From positions 1 to 51,390 of the forward strand of contig JAJQFC010000142.1 of assembly GCA_021201355.1 (NCBI GenBank): 51,390 nt of DNA. The letters are read 5' to 3'. A model generated the notes under the pieces. The model was given only the letters and a program-made list of their open reading frames with translations, was not told where the DNA came from and searched no databases. Below, in pieces: positions 24,929-34,829 of this stretch; position 1 is the stretch's first letter, and every line of letters begins with the position of its first letter. The translations under genes were made by a program, and so were the position numbers. The stretch comes from Planctomycetaceae bacterium (GTDB lineage Bacteria; Planctomycetota; SZUA-567).

Positions 24929-25435
24929 TTGTTAAAAATAGATTGTGATGGATTTGTCAATACAAAGCACTTTCGGGCCGCGCCGGCCGGTCCCGATGAG
25001 ATTCCCCATCTCGCCGCCCACCTCCGGGAAGGCGACCGCCTAGAAATCGAACGCGGTTTCAGTGGTACCCCCGAGGAGGTTCTTAAGGAAAGCCTCGGTC
25101 GCTCCGTTCTGGCCTGGACGGCATTCACCTTTGACGGCGTTCCGGTCGCCATGTGGGGCGCGGCGAAGTTTCCGCAGGATTCCCATTACGGCGTCCCGTG
25201 GCTTCTCGGCACCGACGACATTGGTCAGTCATATCCAGACTTTCTCCGGCTTTCCCGATTCTTCGACAATATCATGAGCCGCTGGTTCTGGGGTCTCGCC
25301 AATATGGTCGACGTGGAATACGACGGGGCAATCCGCTGGTTGGAATGGCTGGGATACCGGCGGGACAGCGTCGTCAAAACCTCCAAGGGTTACGACTTCG
25401 TCATTATGGCAAAGAACACCGCCCATGTGTGGTAG
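24929..25435 (+). CDS. Internal virion protein A / GNAT-like protein (gp13 position)
   Basis: 168 residues from TTG 24929. The position between nozzle and gp14 is that of T7 gene 13. The sequence WLLGTDDIGQSYPDFLRLSR and the end YDGAIRWLEWLGYRRD follow an acetyltransferase-like (GNAT) pattern seen in many podovirus gp13-position proteins. Catalytic activity is not established. It overlaps the gp14-like gene by 11 bases and ends in TAG. Confidence 0.75.
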   Translation: MLKIDCDGFVNTKHFRAAPAGPDEIPHLAAHLREGDRLEIERGFSGTPEEVLKESLGRSVLAWTAFTFDGVPVAMWGAAKFPQDSHYGVPWLLGTDDIGQSYPDFLRLSRFFDNIMSRWFWGLANMVDVEYDGAIRWLEWLGYRRDSVVKTSKGYDFVIMAKNTAHVW

Positions 25436-26015
25436 CGTTGGATTTCAGGGCGTCGGCGGCTACCAGATGCTCTCAGCCTTCACGAACTCCATCGCCCAAC
25501 AGCAACAGGCGCAGGCCCAAGCGGCCGCCCAACAGGCACAAATCGAAATTGGAAAACGGCAGGCTGACGACCTCTATAAACGGCGGGTGGCGGAAGCCAT
25601 TTATGAAATGCAGGAAGCCGACCTCGCCCAGCGGCAGGCCAATGACGCCGCCACGCAATCCAAGTCGGAGATCGCCCGGGAAATGCTTCGGGCCAAGGAG
25701 GAAGCCAAGGCTGCCGCGTCCGCCGCCGGTGTGACCGGGAATTCCCTCAACCGGATGCTCACGGACATTTCCTTCACGGAACAGCAGAAGATGGCTGTCG
25801 TGGACACCAACAGGGACAACATCGTGAGCACCCAGCAGCTTCAGAAGCACAAGGCTATTCAGTCCACGAAGGCGTCACCGTTCTATTACACCGAACCGAG
25901 CAGCGGCGGCGGGATCTTCAACAGCATGTTCTCGGTGATTCCCTCGTTGTTCTCCGGGTTGAGTTTCAATACGTCATATTGTTCGACCCCGAAGACAAAA
26001 AGCAAATGCAGCTAA
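25425..26015 (+). CDS. Internal virion protein B, T7 gp14-like
   Basis: 196 residues, the same length as T7 gp14. The short hydrophobic start (MCGSVGFQGVGGYQML) is followed by a long helical region rich in Gln/Ala (QQQQAQAQAAAQQAQIEIGK) that is likely a coiled coil, then GVTGNSLNRMLTDISF, conserved in this family. In T7 the protein is ejected and forms a pore in the outer membrane. Confidence 0.9.
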   Translation: MCGSVGFQGVGGYQMLSAFTNSIAQQQQAQAQAAAQQAQIEIGKRQADDLYKRRVAEAIYEMQEADLAQRQANDAATQSKSEIAREMLRAKEEAKAAASAAGVTGNSLNRMLTDISFTEQQKMAVVDTNRDNIVSTQQLQKHKAIQSTKASPFYYTEPSSGGGIFNSMFSVIPSLFSGLSFNTSYCSTPKTKSKCS

Positions 26016-26020
26016 TTCGT

Positions 26021-26039
26021 AAAAGAGGATCGAGTGGGA
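26021..26039. repeat. Left inverted repeat bracketing an antisense gene
   Basis: AAAAGAGGATCGAGTGGGA is the reverse complement of 26331-26350 except for one extra T there. The pair encloses about 290 bases that contain the minus-strand gene at 26100-26270. Confidence 0.65.
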
Positions 26040-26099
26040 ACCCAATCAGTAAACAAGTGCCCTAAATAAGGGCGGGAAGAGAGCCGGAATTCTATGTCG

Positions 26100-26270
26100 T
26101 CATAACAAGTCCTCCGGCCTCACCACCATCACGTTTTCCGAACGGCGGGAATGTGCGTCCAGCCATTTGGCAAGATGGTAAACTACCACTGCGTCAACCA
26201 CAAAACTAACTACCGAGAAAATTGCCCAGAGATAATTCCCTGCGGCAATGTGCTCAACTGCGTTATACAA
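26100..26270 (-). CDS. Antisense single-pass membrane protein, possible cargo gene
   Basis: 56 residues on the strand opposite to the virion genes, in the 362-base gap between the gp14- and gp15-like genes. TTG 26270 was chosen because AGGAG lies five bases upstream; the frame is open to another TTG at 26315 (71 residues) without a ribosome binding site. Residues about 9-33 (LWAIFSVVSFVVDAVVVYHL) form one membrane helix, followed by a basic polar tail (DAHSRRSEN). A 19-20 bp inverted repeat surrounds it. No family is recognised. It may be a small inserted cargo gene expressed in the lysogen. Confidence 0.45.
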   Translation of the reverse strand: MYNAVEHIAAGNYLWAIFSVVSFVVDAVVVYHLAKWLDAHSRRSENVMVVRPEDLL

Positions 26271-26330
26271 TCCGCTCCTGCATAGTAAATCCCTTACTTG
26301 CCAGGAGTAAAACAACTACAAAAAACGAAC

Positions 26331-26350
26331 CATCCCACTTCGATCCTCTT
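26331..26350. repeat. Right inverted repeat bracketing an antisense gene
   Basis: TCCCACTTCGATCCTCTTTT, mate of 26021-26039 with a single inserted base. It lies 28 bases before the gp15-like start. Confidence 0.65.
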
Positions 26351-26377
26351 TTTAAATGTTAACGGAAAGGAAATCGA

Positions 26378-28378
26378 TTGCCAAAAGCAAATCGTAAACG
26401 GGTCGCCCAGCGCGGCCAAGTAGAACTCAACACCAGTATCGGCTCCTCGAATGTCCCCGCCGCCGTCAGGTCAAACGCGGCGGCACCCGGGGGCGGTCGG
26501 GGGATTGTCTCCTCGAATAACTACAGCAGCAGCATATGGGCGAGCATGTCGGGGACGTTCGCGGAACTAGCCCGGCAGGTGGAGAAGGCTCAGGATAAAG
26601 CTGAGGCGGAGGCTACTTATCAGCGCCGCCGTGCCGAGCAGAAGGCGGATCAGGCTGCGAGAGATGCGGAGGCCCGTGAAGAGGCGAAGTTAAATGCATT
26701 GCAGGCTGCCGCTGGTAGAGGCGCGGGTATGGAATGGGCGTACTCGGCGCTGAATAAGCTGCACTCCGGAACGTATTCGAACGGTGACGAACCCATTGCC
26801 GACTTTAAAAGTAAGATAGCGGAAATTGGCGACGAGAATGCCGCCTTCATCCGGGCATTCACAGAGACGGCCGGGAAGCATCTCGAATCCATATCTTACA
26901 ATCTAACCACAGATTTAAGTGATCGTACCACGAACAATCTTCTTGGTACTATGATGCAGTCCCAAGGGCAACTCTTTAATAACCTCGATAACATTTCAGA
27001 TGAAGAGTTTGTCGAATTTCATCTTAAAACTGTAAAAGACGCCGAAGCTGCTGGAATACCTTCTCATTCCATTGAGGACGCCTTGGTATCTGGAGCCACT
27101 AACCAGTACATAAAAGCGACACAAACCGATCCAGCATTGGCGGGAAAGTATTACGATTACATGAAAGCGTGGTCCAAGCATCTCACGAACCGGACGTCGA
27201 TGGATAAGCTTTCCGCCACGTTCCACGCCGGATTATCGGCGACAGAAGCCACAGCAAAACGTCTGGATGCCGAGTCGGCTAAGGCCGAGGAAAAACGTAA
27301 AAATACCGAGTATTCTTACATATTCGGCCGTGTCGTTCAGCATGGCGACCCAGCAAAGCTGACCGCGCAGATAGCCGCTCTGGAAGCCAATTACAATTCC
27401 GTTGAAGAAAATATAGGACCAGACCTCGCTGCCAAGTTAATCCAAGACGCGCGCTCCCAGTTAACCTTCTTGGAAAACCGTGGGGAACATGAATGGCGAC
27501 TGAAAGAAGCCGAGGGTAAACGGGTGCTTGGGGAATATTTCGAGCGAATGCTCAGTGGTGACGAACTTCCGTCCCTTTATGATCTTCAAAACGATGACCG
27601 CCTCCTCCCATTTCAAAAGGCTGATATGTGGCAGCGAGCGGAACAGTATAGGGCAATGATTGATGGACGCCTCGCTGAGCCTATCGAAAACGCACTGACA
27701 TCATTAAAAGAACGGTATCCGCGAGAAAGCTCTTCTCAAGGTGGATACGTTGAACACGACGGCATCATCGAGTTTGACCCCAATCTCATCGGCTACTTCC
27801 GTACTCAGTTAAAAAAGGCCGCCTTCGATGCTTATAGATCTATAGCGCCGAATGACGCGGACAGTGAATATAAACAAATGATGGCAGTCACGGAAGCGGT
27901 AAAATACACTTCGGAAAATCTCCTGAAAAACACCCATCAAGCGCCGGTGAAGCTTGATAGTGCATTCCAAAATAGTACCGGAACTCTTCGCCCGAAGGTT
28001 ACAGAGATGGTCGACCTCGGCCTTTATCCGGAACAGAGGGATGATATCGAGAGAGGATTATTCTCAGCGAAGACTGGAATTGCCAAAGTTCGCAACGGGA
28101 CCTGGGGTAGAATTTCGACAGACTTTAATGTCAATTTTTACCGTTCCCTTACTCCAGAAGGTCAAGCCGTCGCTAACGAACTTCTTATTACTCGAGGTGT
28201 TGACGACTATATTAAGCGCAAGGAAGCTCATTACAAAGCCGGCAACTTTGCAGGTTTCATGCACGTTATCGCCGGGCCTTCTGTCGATCCTGGAATTCTC
28301 CATCGTGACTCGAATTCACTTCTATATAAGAATCAGAAATATGACCTGGATCTCACTGAAGATTCGCTTGAACAATAG
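26378..28378 (+). CDS. Internal virion protein C, T7 gp15-like
   Basis: 666 residues (T7: 747). It is part of the internal core and ejected as part of the periplasmic DNA-transfer channel. It starts at TTG 26378 after GGAAAGG. The N-terminal 55 residues are low-complexity, followed by a charged coiled coil (QVEKAQDKAEAEATYQRRRA). The rest is alpha-helical with no catalytic motif. Identification rests on length, helical nature and position between gp14- and gp16-like genes. The second half is more AT-rich than the surrounding genes. Confidence 0.8.
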   Translation: MPKANRKRVAQRGQVELNTSIGSSNVPAAVRSNAAAPGGGRGIVSSNNYSSSIWASMSGTFAELARQVEKAQDKAEAEATYQRRRAEQKADQAARDAEAREEAKLNALQAAAGRGAGMEWAYSALNKLHSGTYSNGDEPIADFKSKIAEIGDENAAFIRAFTETAGKHLESISYNLTTDLSDRTTNNLLGTMMQSQGQLFNNLDNISDEEFVEFHLKTVKDAEAAGIPSHSIEDALVSGATNQYIKATQTDPALAGKYYDYMKAWSKHLTNRTSMDKLSATFHAGLSATEATAKRLDAESAKAEEKRKNTEYSYIFGRVVQHGDPAKLTAQIAALEANYNSVEENIGPDLAAKLIQDARSQLTFLENRGEHEWRLKEAEGKRVLGEYFERMLSGDELPSLYDLQNDDRLLPFQKADMWQRAEQYRAMIDGRLAEPIENALTSLKERYPRESSSQGGYVEHDGIIEFDPNLIGYFRTQLKKAAFDAYRSIAPNDADSEYKQMMAVTEAVKYTSENLLKNTHQAPVKLDSAFQNSTGTLRPKVTEMVDLGLYPEQRDDIERGLFSAKTGIAKVRNGTWGRISTDFNVNFYRSLTPEGQAVANELLITRGVDDYIKRKEAHYKAGNFAGFMHVIAGPSVDPGILHRDSNSLLYKNQKYDLDLTEDSLEQ

Positions 28379-28395
28379 AAAAGGTGTGCAATAAC

Positions 28396-31300
28396 ATGGA
28401 AGGTTTCAATCCGTATCTCCCCGGCGATTCCCTCGTCACTCCCTTTGACGGAAGTCTATTAAGCGCCTATTCTCGCGATAATGCAGTGCTTCCCTACCTT
28501 CGCAACAACGAAAAAATCAAGCAGGACGAATCCCTCACCTGGGGGGAAATGTTCGATGCGGCCTGGACCGGCACCAAAACCGGCATCGGGTCGTATGCTC
28601 CTGAACGTTTCTACCGCGCCCTTCGGACCGTAGGGAGCATTATCGGCTCCGATTCGCTCCAGGAATGGGTCGCCGAGGGCATTGAGGAAAATGTCCGGGA
28701 GCGTACCGAAGATCCGTGGTACACCCCCGACGAGTCCTGGATGAACAAAGAATGGGGCCGTGCTCTCTATGAAGGGTTCGCCAACCACGCCGCCAGCCTA
28801 ACGACGATGGCCACCGGAGCGGCCTTATCGCTCCTCGCCGCACCGATCTCCGGCGGTGCCAGCCTGGGTGCCTTGCTCTTATCCCGAGGCGCAATGTACG
28901 TGAAAAGTGCGGCATTCAGTAATGTCCTTATGGGCTTCTCGGAATTCGATTCCTTCGTCGACGACGCCTATGCCCAGTTGTCACGGAATGATCCTACAAT
29001 CACCCGGGACACAATCCGTTCAGAAAAATGGTGGCAGGCTGTCCTTTCAGGTCTTGCCGAGGGCGGCATCGGCATGACTTCGGATGTCGTCGGCGGCTTC
29101 CTGACCGGCATTGTTAGCAAAAGTACAGCCAAGGAAGCCGGCCATCTGGTCACACGTCTCATCCGGAACACGTTCTCCAATGTCGCCACCGAAATGGGGG
29201 AGGAAGCCGCTACTGCATACATCCAGGACTATGCCAGGGAAATCGCCGACCTCGACTATGAGGGCCGCTGGAAAGCGATCCAGGACATAATCAAGCCGAC
29301 CATCGTCGCCGGGATTCTCGGCGGCGGCACGAAGACAGCCATCAGCGCCCTTCAGGGAACCACGCAGGATGCCAAGCCGGGCGTCGTCATTGATGCCGAC
29401 ACCGATGGGATGATTCGGCGGCACCAAATGGGAAAAGCGCGGGAGACGCTATCCGATCACGGATATCAGCTTCTCGAATCCCTATCGGCAACCGACGGGC
29501 TGGACCACCAGACCGCCCTCGCCACGACCACCGCACTTGAAGCCCTGGCGAATCGCATTGCCAGCGAGTCCGGCGAGGACGCGGCGGGGATTTTCAAGAG
29601 CCTCGACCCGCGTGATCCTACGCTTCACCGCCTGGTCCAGGCAGTCCAGAACAAGGACGCCGACCTCAACACCGTCACGGCCGAAGCCTTCGAGTTCCTA
29701 CACAACCGACTCCCACCGGAAGCCCAGCAGGAATTAGCGGCTCTGTTCCCGGGGGATAATCCGGACGCGGCGCTGGACGGCTTCCGGCAGTTCCTTCGCG
29801 ACGGTAACGCTGAAGCACTACCTGAAGGTGCGGCCCCCAGCTTTACAGCGATGCAGGATGTTCTCTCGGACATCGTCAGCGCCACCGGCAGGAACTCCCG
29901 GCTGAAGGTCAATCCGGAACTCGATAAAGCTCTTCGACGTAATGGTGAAGCACCAGCGGCACCGACCGCGCCAGCCATTGCCCGGGACGATCAGGCATTA
30001 CAGCAGATAATCGCGGAGAGTACCGATGCAGACCCGTCCAGGCTGGCCGGAGCGGTCACCTTTGACAGTCTCACCGGTAACGGCCCCAGAACCGCCGAGG
30101 CGCTTTTCCTTCAGTGGGACCGCGCCCTGTCTCCTTACTTGGAGAAAGTCGCCGATACCAAACGCCGTCGACCGGACGCCAGAGTTCAGAGGGCTGCCGC
30201 CAAAGAAATGGAATCCAGCCCCGGCCTTGGGCGCTTGACCGAATTCTTTGACCAAACCTACGGCGGTGATAAGTCCGTGGTTGTCATGGACAAGATTCTT
30301 GACGTCGCAGGTTCCAAGGTGGAAGAATTGGCAGCACGCTACGAGATGGACGCGTCGCTGGAGAATGCCCTTAATTTCGCCGTCATGGTTGAGCAGTATC
30401 AGGTCATGAAGGATCTTCGGAAGGGGGCCGCTTCCGAGATCGGCCGCATGCTTCGGATGCTGGGGATTTCCCGTAGAGACCCCCGATACGCCGATAAGAT
30501 TGCCGCCAGCATTCAGGGTCTCGGGGGTGCGAAGAAGCTGGAGAATCTGGCGACAGCGCTGGTCAATGCCAAGGCTATGGACTTCAGCCGCGATATGATT
30601 ATCGAAGCGGCTTCCAAGTCGAAAACGTCCGACATGTTCGTCGAATATGTCACCTCCGGTATGCTTTGGTCACCGGCAACGCATTTCGTTAACGCCATTT
30701 CGAACGCAGCCAATGTATTTAAAGGCGTATTCGAAAAGTTCTATGCGGAGAAAACCAATACTACTGGCGAGGGCATCGCGGCAGGTGAAACTATGGCATA
30801 CATTACCGGCCTGTGGAAAGCCGCCAACGGCCTAAAACAGATGTGGGGAAAGCACCGCGCCGAACAGGGCGGCCTCGTGTCGTCCATCCGGAACCTCGAT
30901 TCCATGTGGCAGCACAGTGAATACGGGTTCACCGAAATGAACAACTCCGGAGAAATGCACCGGGCAATCACCGGCAAAAACCTTGAAGCTGCCACCAACC
31001 GGGGACTCGATAGGATCGGTATGCCCAATCACCATTGGAAAATGAGCGATGGATTTTCTGGAGTCGTCGATCTCTTCGGGCGGCTCTTAAATCTTCCCTT
31101 CGACGCCCTTGAACACTCCGACAAGGTGTTCAAAAATCTTACCTATGTCGCTGAACTCCATGCCCAGATCCACCGGGCTGCCGAAGGTGACGCCGCTACG
31201 AAGAACCGCATGCTTGCAAATCCGCCGGCCGACCTGAAGGCGCTCTCCATGCAACACGCCAAGGAGATGACCTTCCAGCAGGACATGGGCAAGATCGGGA

Positions 31301-32460
31301 ACTGGATCAACGAGGCGCGGGTGGAAATGCCCATGCTTCGCATCTTCCTGCCCTTCCTGAAAACGCCCATTAACATCTTGAAGGAAGGCATCAGCATGAC
31401 GCCGTTCGCTCATAAGCTTCTCGGTGAGTTCCGGGACAAACTCCGGAGTAACGACCCCGCCGTCGCCCAGATGGCCGAGGCCAAACTTATGACCGGGCAA
31501 CTCCTCTGGGGCACGGCGGTGATGCTGGCAAGCGCTGGCTTCCTCACCGGTCCCGGCCCGGAAGACCCGGACGAACGCCGGAAGCAACTCGCCACCGGGA
31601 AGCGGTTCAACGCTATCAAGATTGGCGACACCTATTACCAGATCGATCGTCTTGACCCGCTGGCGGCCGTGTTCAACAGCGCCGCGTTCATCAGCGAGGT
31701 CACCGACCATCTCGATCAGGCCGACTTCGGAAAGGCAATGATGATGGGCCTCGGTCAAACCATGCGGCTCTTCACGAACAGAACCTACGTGGAGTCGTTC
31801 GGGGACATCGTCGGTATCCTCATGGAACCTGAACGGAACGCCGGCGATTTCATGCGTCGGCTCGGCGGGATGCTCGTCCCGGCGTCGGCACTCGGCCGCA
31901 CCCTGAACAGAAACGATCCGTTCCTGCGGGAAGCGCGTGATTTTCAATCCGCCGTGATGCAGAACATCCCCGGCCTGTCGAAGCTTCTGCCGGAACGCCG
32001 GGACTTCCTCGGGCAGCCCATCAAAAACGCCGAGTACCTTGGACCGACCTACCTGTCACCGTTCCAGACCGGCAGGGAAAACAAGGACAAGGTCTACCAG
32101 GAAATCAACAGGCTCCACGGTCTTGGCCTCTCGGCCGCGCCGATGCCCGGTCGTCACTTCGTTCGGAACGGCTTGCGTGTCGAATTGGAGCCGGCGGAGT
32201 ACGCCGAGTTCCTGAATCGGTACGGAAATAAAACCCAGATCAAGGGTAAAACCCTCATGCAGTGGATTCGCGGGTTTGTCTCCTCGTCGGAATACAAGGC
32301 GATGCCGGATGAAGAAAAAGCCAACCGGATAAGCCTGACGACCCGGAAGTACGCCTCCCAAGCCCGGGATGAAATCTTCCAGGCATCAGCGAGGATGCGT
32401 AAGCAGTTCGGAATCAAGAGCCAGGGCTGGGAGTACCTGCTCGGGAACACATTTAGATAG
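28396..32460 (+). CDS. Internal virion protein D, T7 gp16-like
   Basis: 1354 residues (T7: 1318). It is the largest ejected core protein; it spans the envelope and draws in the DNA. ATG 28396 was chosen (AAGG 11 bases upstream); GTG 28384 is possible. A hydrophobic stretch lies at about 133-165 (MATGAALSLLAAPISGGASL). Unlike T7 gp16, no N-terminal lytic transglycosylase motif (catalytic Glu in an ESRF-type context) is seen, so wall cutting at entry must come from elsewhere or from an unrecognised domain. Position and length support the call. Confidence 0.85.
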   Translation: MEGFNPYLPGDSLVTPFDGSLLSAYSRDNAVLPYLRNNEKIKQDESLTWGEMFDAAWTGTKTGIGSYAPERFYRALRTVGSIIGSDSLQEWVAEGIEENVRERTEDPWYTPDESWMNKEWGRALYEGFANHAASLTTMATGAALSLLAAPISGGASLGALLLSRGAMYVKSAAFSNVLMGFSEFDSFVDDAYAQLSRNDPTITRDTIRSEKWWQAVLSGLAEGGIGMTSDVVGGFLTGIVSKSTAKEAGHLVTRLIRNTFSNVATEMGEEAATAYIQDYAREIADLDYEGRWKAIQDIIKPTIVAGILGGGTKTAISALQGTTQDAKPGVVIDADTDGMIRRHQMGKARETLSDHGYQLLESLSATDGLDHQTALATTTALEALANRIASESGEDAAGIFKSLDPRDPTLHRLVQAVQNKDADLNTVTAEAFEFLHNRLPPEAQQELAALFPGDNPDAALDGFRQFLRDGNAEALPEGAAPSFTAMQDVLSDIVSATGRNSRLKVNPELDKALRRNGEAPAAPTAPAIARDDQALQQIIAESTDADPSRLAGAVTFDSLTGNGPRTAEALFLQWDRALSPYLEKVADTKRRRPDARVQRAAAKEMESSPGLGRLTEFFDQTYGGDKSVVVMDKILDVAGSKVEELAARYEMDASLENALNFAVMVEQYQVMKDLRKGAASEIGRMLRMLGISRRDPRYADKIAASIQGLGGAKKLENLATALVNAKAMDFSRDMIIEAASKSKTSDMFVEYVTSGMLWSPATHFVNAISNAANVFKGVFEKFYAEKTNTTGEGIAAGETMAYITGLWKAANGLKQMWGKHRAEQGGLVSSIRNLDSMWQHSEYGFTEMNNSGEMHRAITGKNLEAATNRGLDRIGMPNHHWKMSDGFSGVVDLFGRLLNLPFDALEHSDKVFKNLTYVAELHAQIHRAAEGDAATKNRMLANPPADLKALSMQHAKEMTFQQDMGKIGNWINEARVEMPMLRIFLPFLKTPINILKEGISMTPFAHKLLGEFRDKLRSNDPAVAQMAEAKLMTGQLLWGTAVMLASAGFLTGPGPEDPDERRKQLATGKRFNAIKIGDTYYQIDRLDPLAAVFNSAAFISEVTDHLDQADFGKAMMMGLGQTMRLFTNRTYVESFGDIVGILMEPERNAGDFMRRLGGMLVPASALGRTLNRNDPFLREARDFQSAVMQNIPGLSKLLPERRDFLGQPIKNAEYLGPTYLSPFQTGRENKDKVYQEINRLHGLGLSAAPMPGRHFVRNGLRVELEPAEYAEFLNRYGNKTQIKGKTLMQWIRGFVSSSEYKAMPDEEKANRISLTTRKYASQARDEIFQASARMRKQFGIKSQGWEYLLGNTFR

Positions 32461-32471
32461 AGAGGAGGTAG

Positions 32472-33632
32472 ATGTACCTCACAGTAGCGACCTACATGGC
32501 GGATGGCGTCCAGCGGGAATTCGCTGTGCCATTCACCTACATCAAGAAAGATTATGTAAAAGCGTACAGTGAGGAATTGGATACCAAGGGGCGTGTCGTT
32601 GGAGAACGGCAGCCCCTTTCCTTTTCTTGGCTGAACGACGGCTGGGTGCGAATGGACACCATCGTCCCGGTCGGACACCGACTCACCATCGAGCGGGAGA
32701 CCTACGCGGATAAGCCGCTCGTGGACTTCCAGGACGCCGCCATCGTCACAGAGCAGGATCTCGACCTTGCCACCTTGCAATCGCTCCACGTCGCCCAGGA
32801 GGCCCGCGACAGGAACGGATACGAGATCCTGGAGGCTTCCTACAATGTCATGCTGGCGGTCGACGAGGTAAAGGAATACGCCGAACGGGTCGAGGACGCG
32901 GCAGCCGACTCGGAGTCGAACCTTCAGGAATGTGAGGAGTTCGCCGCTTCCGCCGGCCGCGCCCGGGATGCAGCCCTTGAGGCCAAACGGGAAGCCATCG
33001 AGTTCTGCGACAAGGCGACCGCCGAGGCCGGGGAACTGCTCGAACTTGCCCAAAACAGCACCGAGCAAATCACCCGAGACGTCGAAGCGTTCAACCAAAA
33101 GGTCGAAGAGGGTACCCAGCGTCTTGCCGAGGCCAAGGAGTTGGTGGACGAAGTCTTCTCCAACGCCACCGAGATGGCCGAGCAGGTTGAATACCACGCC
33201 ACCGACGCCTACCTTAGCGCCCAGAAGGCGCATGCGGACATGCTCTCGGCCCGTGCCGATGCCATCCAGGCAGAGACGGCCAGGGACAGGGCTGTCGCCG
33301 CCAAGGACGTCGCGGTCACCATGCGGGACGCCGCTCTCCAGTCCGAGGTCAAAGCCAAGGAATGGGCGGACAATCCCCCATGGCAGGAGGTCGAACCCGG
33401 GAAGTATTCGGCGCGACACCATGCGGACCGAGCGGCGGCGACCGGAGATTTGGCCGGCCACGTTGCCGCAGAAGACCCGCACCCGCAGTACATCCGCCGG
33501 GAAGAAACGAACGGGGATTTCTTCAGGTTCGACGAGTTCGGCGACATCACGATGTGCGAAGAAATTAAAGAGGACGCCTATCATCCCATGTTTCATCTGG
33601 ACGCCTGGGGTGACATGGCCTTGAACGCATGA
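32472..33632 (+). CDS. Tail fibre protein, T7 gp17 N-terminal type
   Basis: 386 residues. It attaches to the tail and carries the receptor-binding part. The first 110 residues match the T7 tail-fibre N-terminal domain (YMADGVQREFAVPFTYIKKDYVKAY, DFQDAAIVTEQDLDLA). Residues about 115-310 are a long charged coiled coil rich in Ala/Glu. A short C-terminal domain contains HVAAEDPHPQYI, a common fibre/knob hinge. It has no large receptor-binding tip, which the next gene probably supplies. Confidence 0.92.
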   Translation: MYLTVATYMADGVQREFAVPFTYIKKDYVKAYSEELDTKGRVVGERQPLSFSWLNDGWVRMDTIVPVGHRLTIERETYADKPLVDFQDAAIVTEQDLDLATLQSLHVAQEARDRNGYEILEASYNVMLAVDEVKEYAERVEDAAADSESNLQECEEFAASAGRARDAALEAKREAIEFCDKATAEAGELLELAQNSTEQITRDVEAFNQKVEEGTQRLAEAKELVDEVFSNATEMAEQVEYHATDAYLSAQKAHADMLSARADAIQAETARDRAVAAKDVAVTMRDAALQSEVKAKEWADNPPWQEVEPGKYSARHHADRAAATGDLAGHVAAEDPHPQYIRREETNGDFFRFDEFGDITMCEEIKEDAYHPMFHLDAWGDMALNA

Positions 33633-33642
33633 AAGGAGTTTA

Positions 33643-34821
33643 GTGAAAAGAAATTTCAACCCCAGCGAGGACAATGCCCAGAGTCTTGGCCGCAGCGGTC
33701 GTAGCTGGAAGGAACTGCATGCCGCGAAGTGGGTGTATGGTCCGAATGAGGTAACACCTGAGATTGTTGTGAACATGCAGGATAGGCAGGACACGCTTGA
33801 TGCGGAGTTACTGACCAAGGCGGATGCCGGACATGAGCATCGCGCGGCGGAGATTTTCGGACTCCAGCAGGTTGTTGACGAGACCGTCGATGAAGCGATT
33901 AACGAACCGCTTTCTGCTCTTAAAACAAAAATTGAGGGATTGCAAGCAGTCGACGAAGCCTTAAATACGTCTATATCAAACATCCAGAGTCAACTGACAG
34001 AAAAAGCCGACGGCGCTTCGCTGGCAAACGTTTATGGTGTTTTGAACTCAAAAGCTCCGCTGGCCTCACCAAGCTTTACTGGTACACCACAAGCCCCAAC
34101 GGCAACGGCTGGCACCAACAACGAACAGCTTGCCACGACCGCGTTCGTTACGACTGCTGTCACCAACGGGACGTCTGGCAAGGCGAATTCTGTTCATAGT
34201 CATAGCATCACTGACGTAAGCAACCTCCAAGCCATTCTGAACTCAAAGGCTCCCCTCGCGGATCCTTCGTTTTCCGGGATTCCTATCGCGCCCACACCGA
34301 TTACATCTACAAAGACTAAACAGCTTGCCACTACTGAATTTGTTCATAACCTGCTGGAGCAAAAGGGGGAATCCACTAGCGCAGTAATTATACCACAGTC
34401 TTCCATATACACTATTCCAAGTTCAGGGGTTTATTATATTATCGTAGTTAGTGGTGGATGGGGTGCATATAAACAGGTTGCCAATGGCCAAATTTGGCAA
34501 GGCGCACACGGAGGAGTTGCGAGCACCTTCGCATGCCTGGAAAAATCATCACAAATTCAGTTCATTATTGGCGCGGGCGGTATGGCTAATCAAAAAGGCC
34601 TTTCCGACGACGCGCCCTATCGACCGGGCACTTCAAGCGCCTCGTGCAACGTATTTAGCATTGAAGCATCTGGTTTACCATATGGAAGCCAGATCTCTCC
34701 TCATGATTATTTATTGTCAGAATCACCACATATGCAACTTCCAGGCTCATATGGAATAGGGGGCGGACCGGGAGTGTATGTGGAGGGGAACCCTGGTTGT
34801 GGAGTTGTAATTAAATATTAA
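33643..34821 (+). CDS. Second tail fibre / receptor-binding protein
   Basis: 392 residues from GTG 33643 after AAAGGAG. A helical N-terminal part is followed by two copies of a fibre repeat, at about 134-169 and 199-234. Each begins LNSKAPLA and continues PSF.G.P.AP, with T[TN]..QLATT.FV near the end, as in phage fibres. The C-terminal 130 residues are glycine-rich (GIGGGPGVYVEGNPGCGV) and encoded by clearly more AT-rich DNA. This is a mosaic pattern expected of a host-range tip that is exchanged between phages. Confidence 0.88.
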   Translation: MKRNFNPSEDNAQSLGRSGRSWKELHAAKWVYGPNEVTPEIVVNMQDRQDTLDAELLTKADAGHEHRAAEIFGLQQVVDETVDEAINEPLSALKTKIEGLQAVDEALNTSISNIQSQLTEKADGASLANVYGVLNSKAPLASPSFTGTPQAPTATAGTNNEQLATTAFVTTAVTNGTSGKANSVHSHSITDVSNLQAILNSKAPLADPSFSGIPIAPTPITSTKTKQLATTEFVHNLLEQKGESTSAVIIPQSSIYTIPSSGVYYIIVVSGGWGAYKQVANGQIWQGAHGGVASTFACLEKSSQIQFIIGAGGMANQKGLSDDAPYRPGTSSASCNVFSIEASGLPYGSQISPHDYLLSESPHMQLPGSYGIGGGPGVYVEGNPGCGVVIKY

Positions 34822-34829
34822 GGAGAAGA

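Noticed and set aside
32154-33983. 609-codon minus-strand open frame under the tail fibre genes
   Set aside because: It lies opposite two recognised fibre genes and is low-complexity; it is a high-GC shadow.
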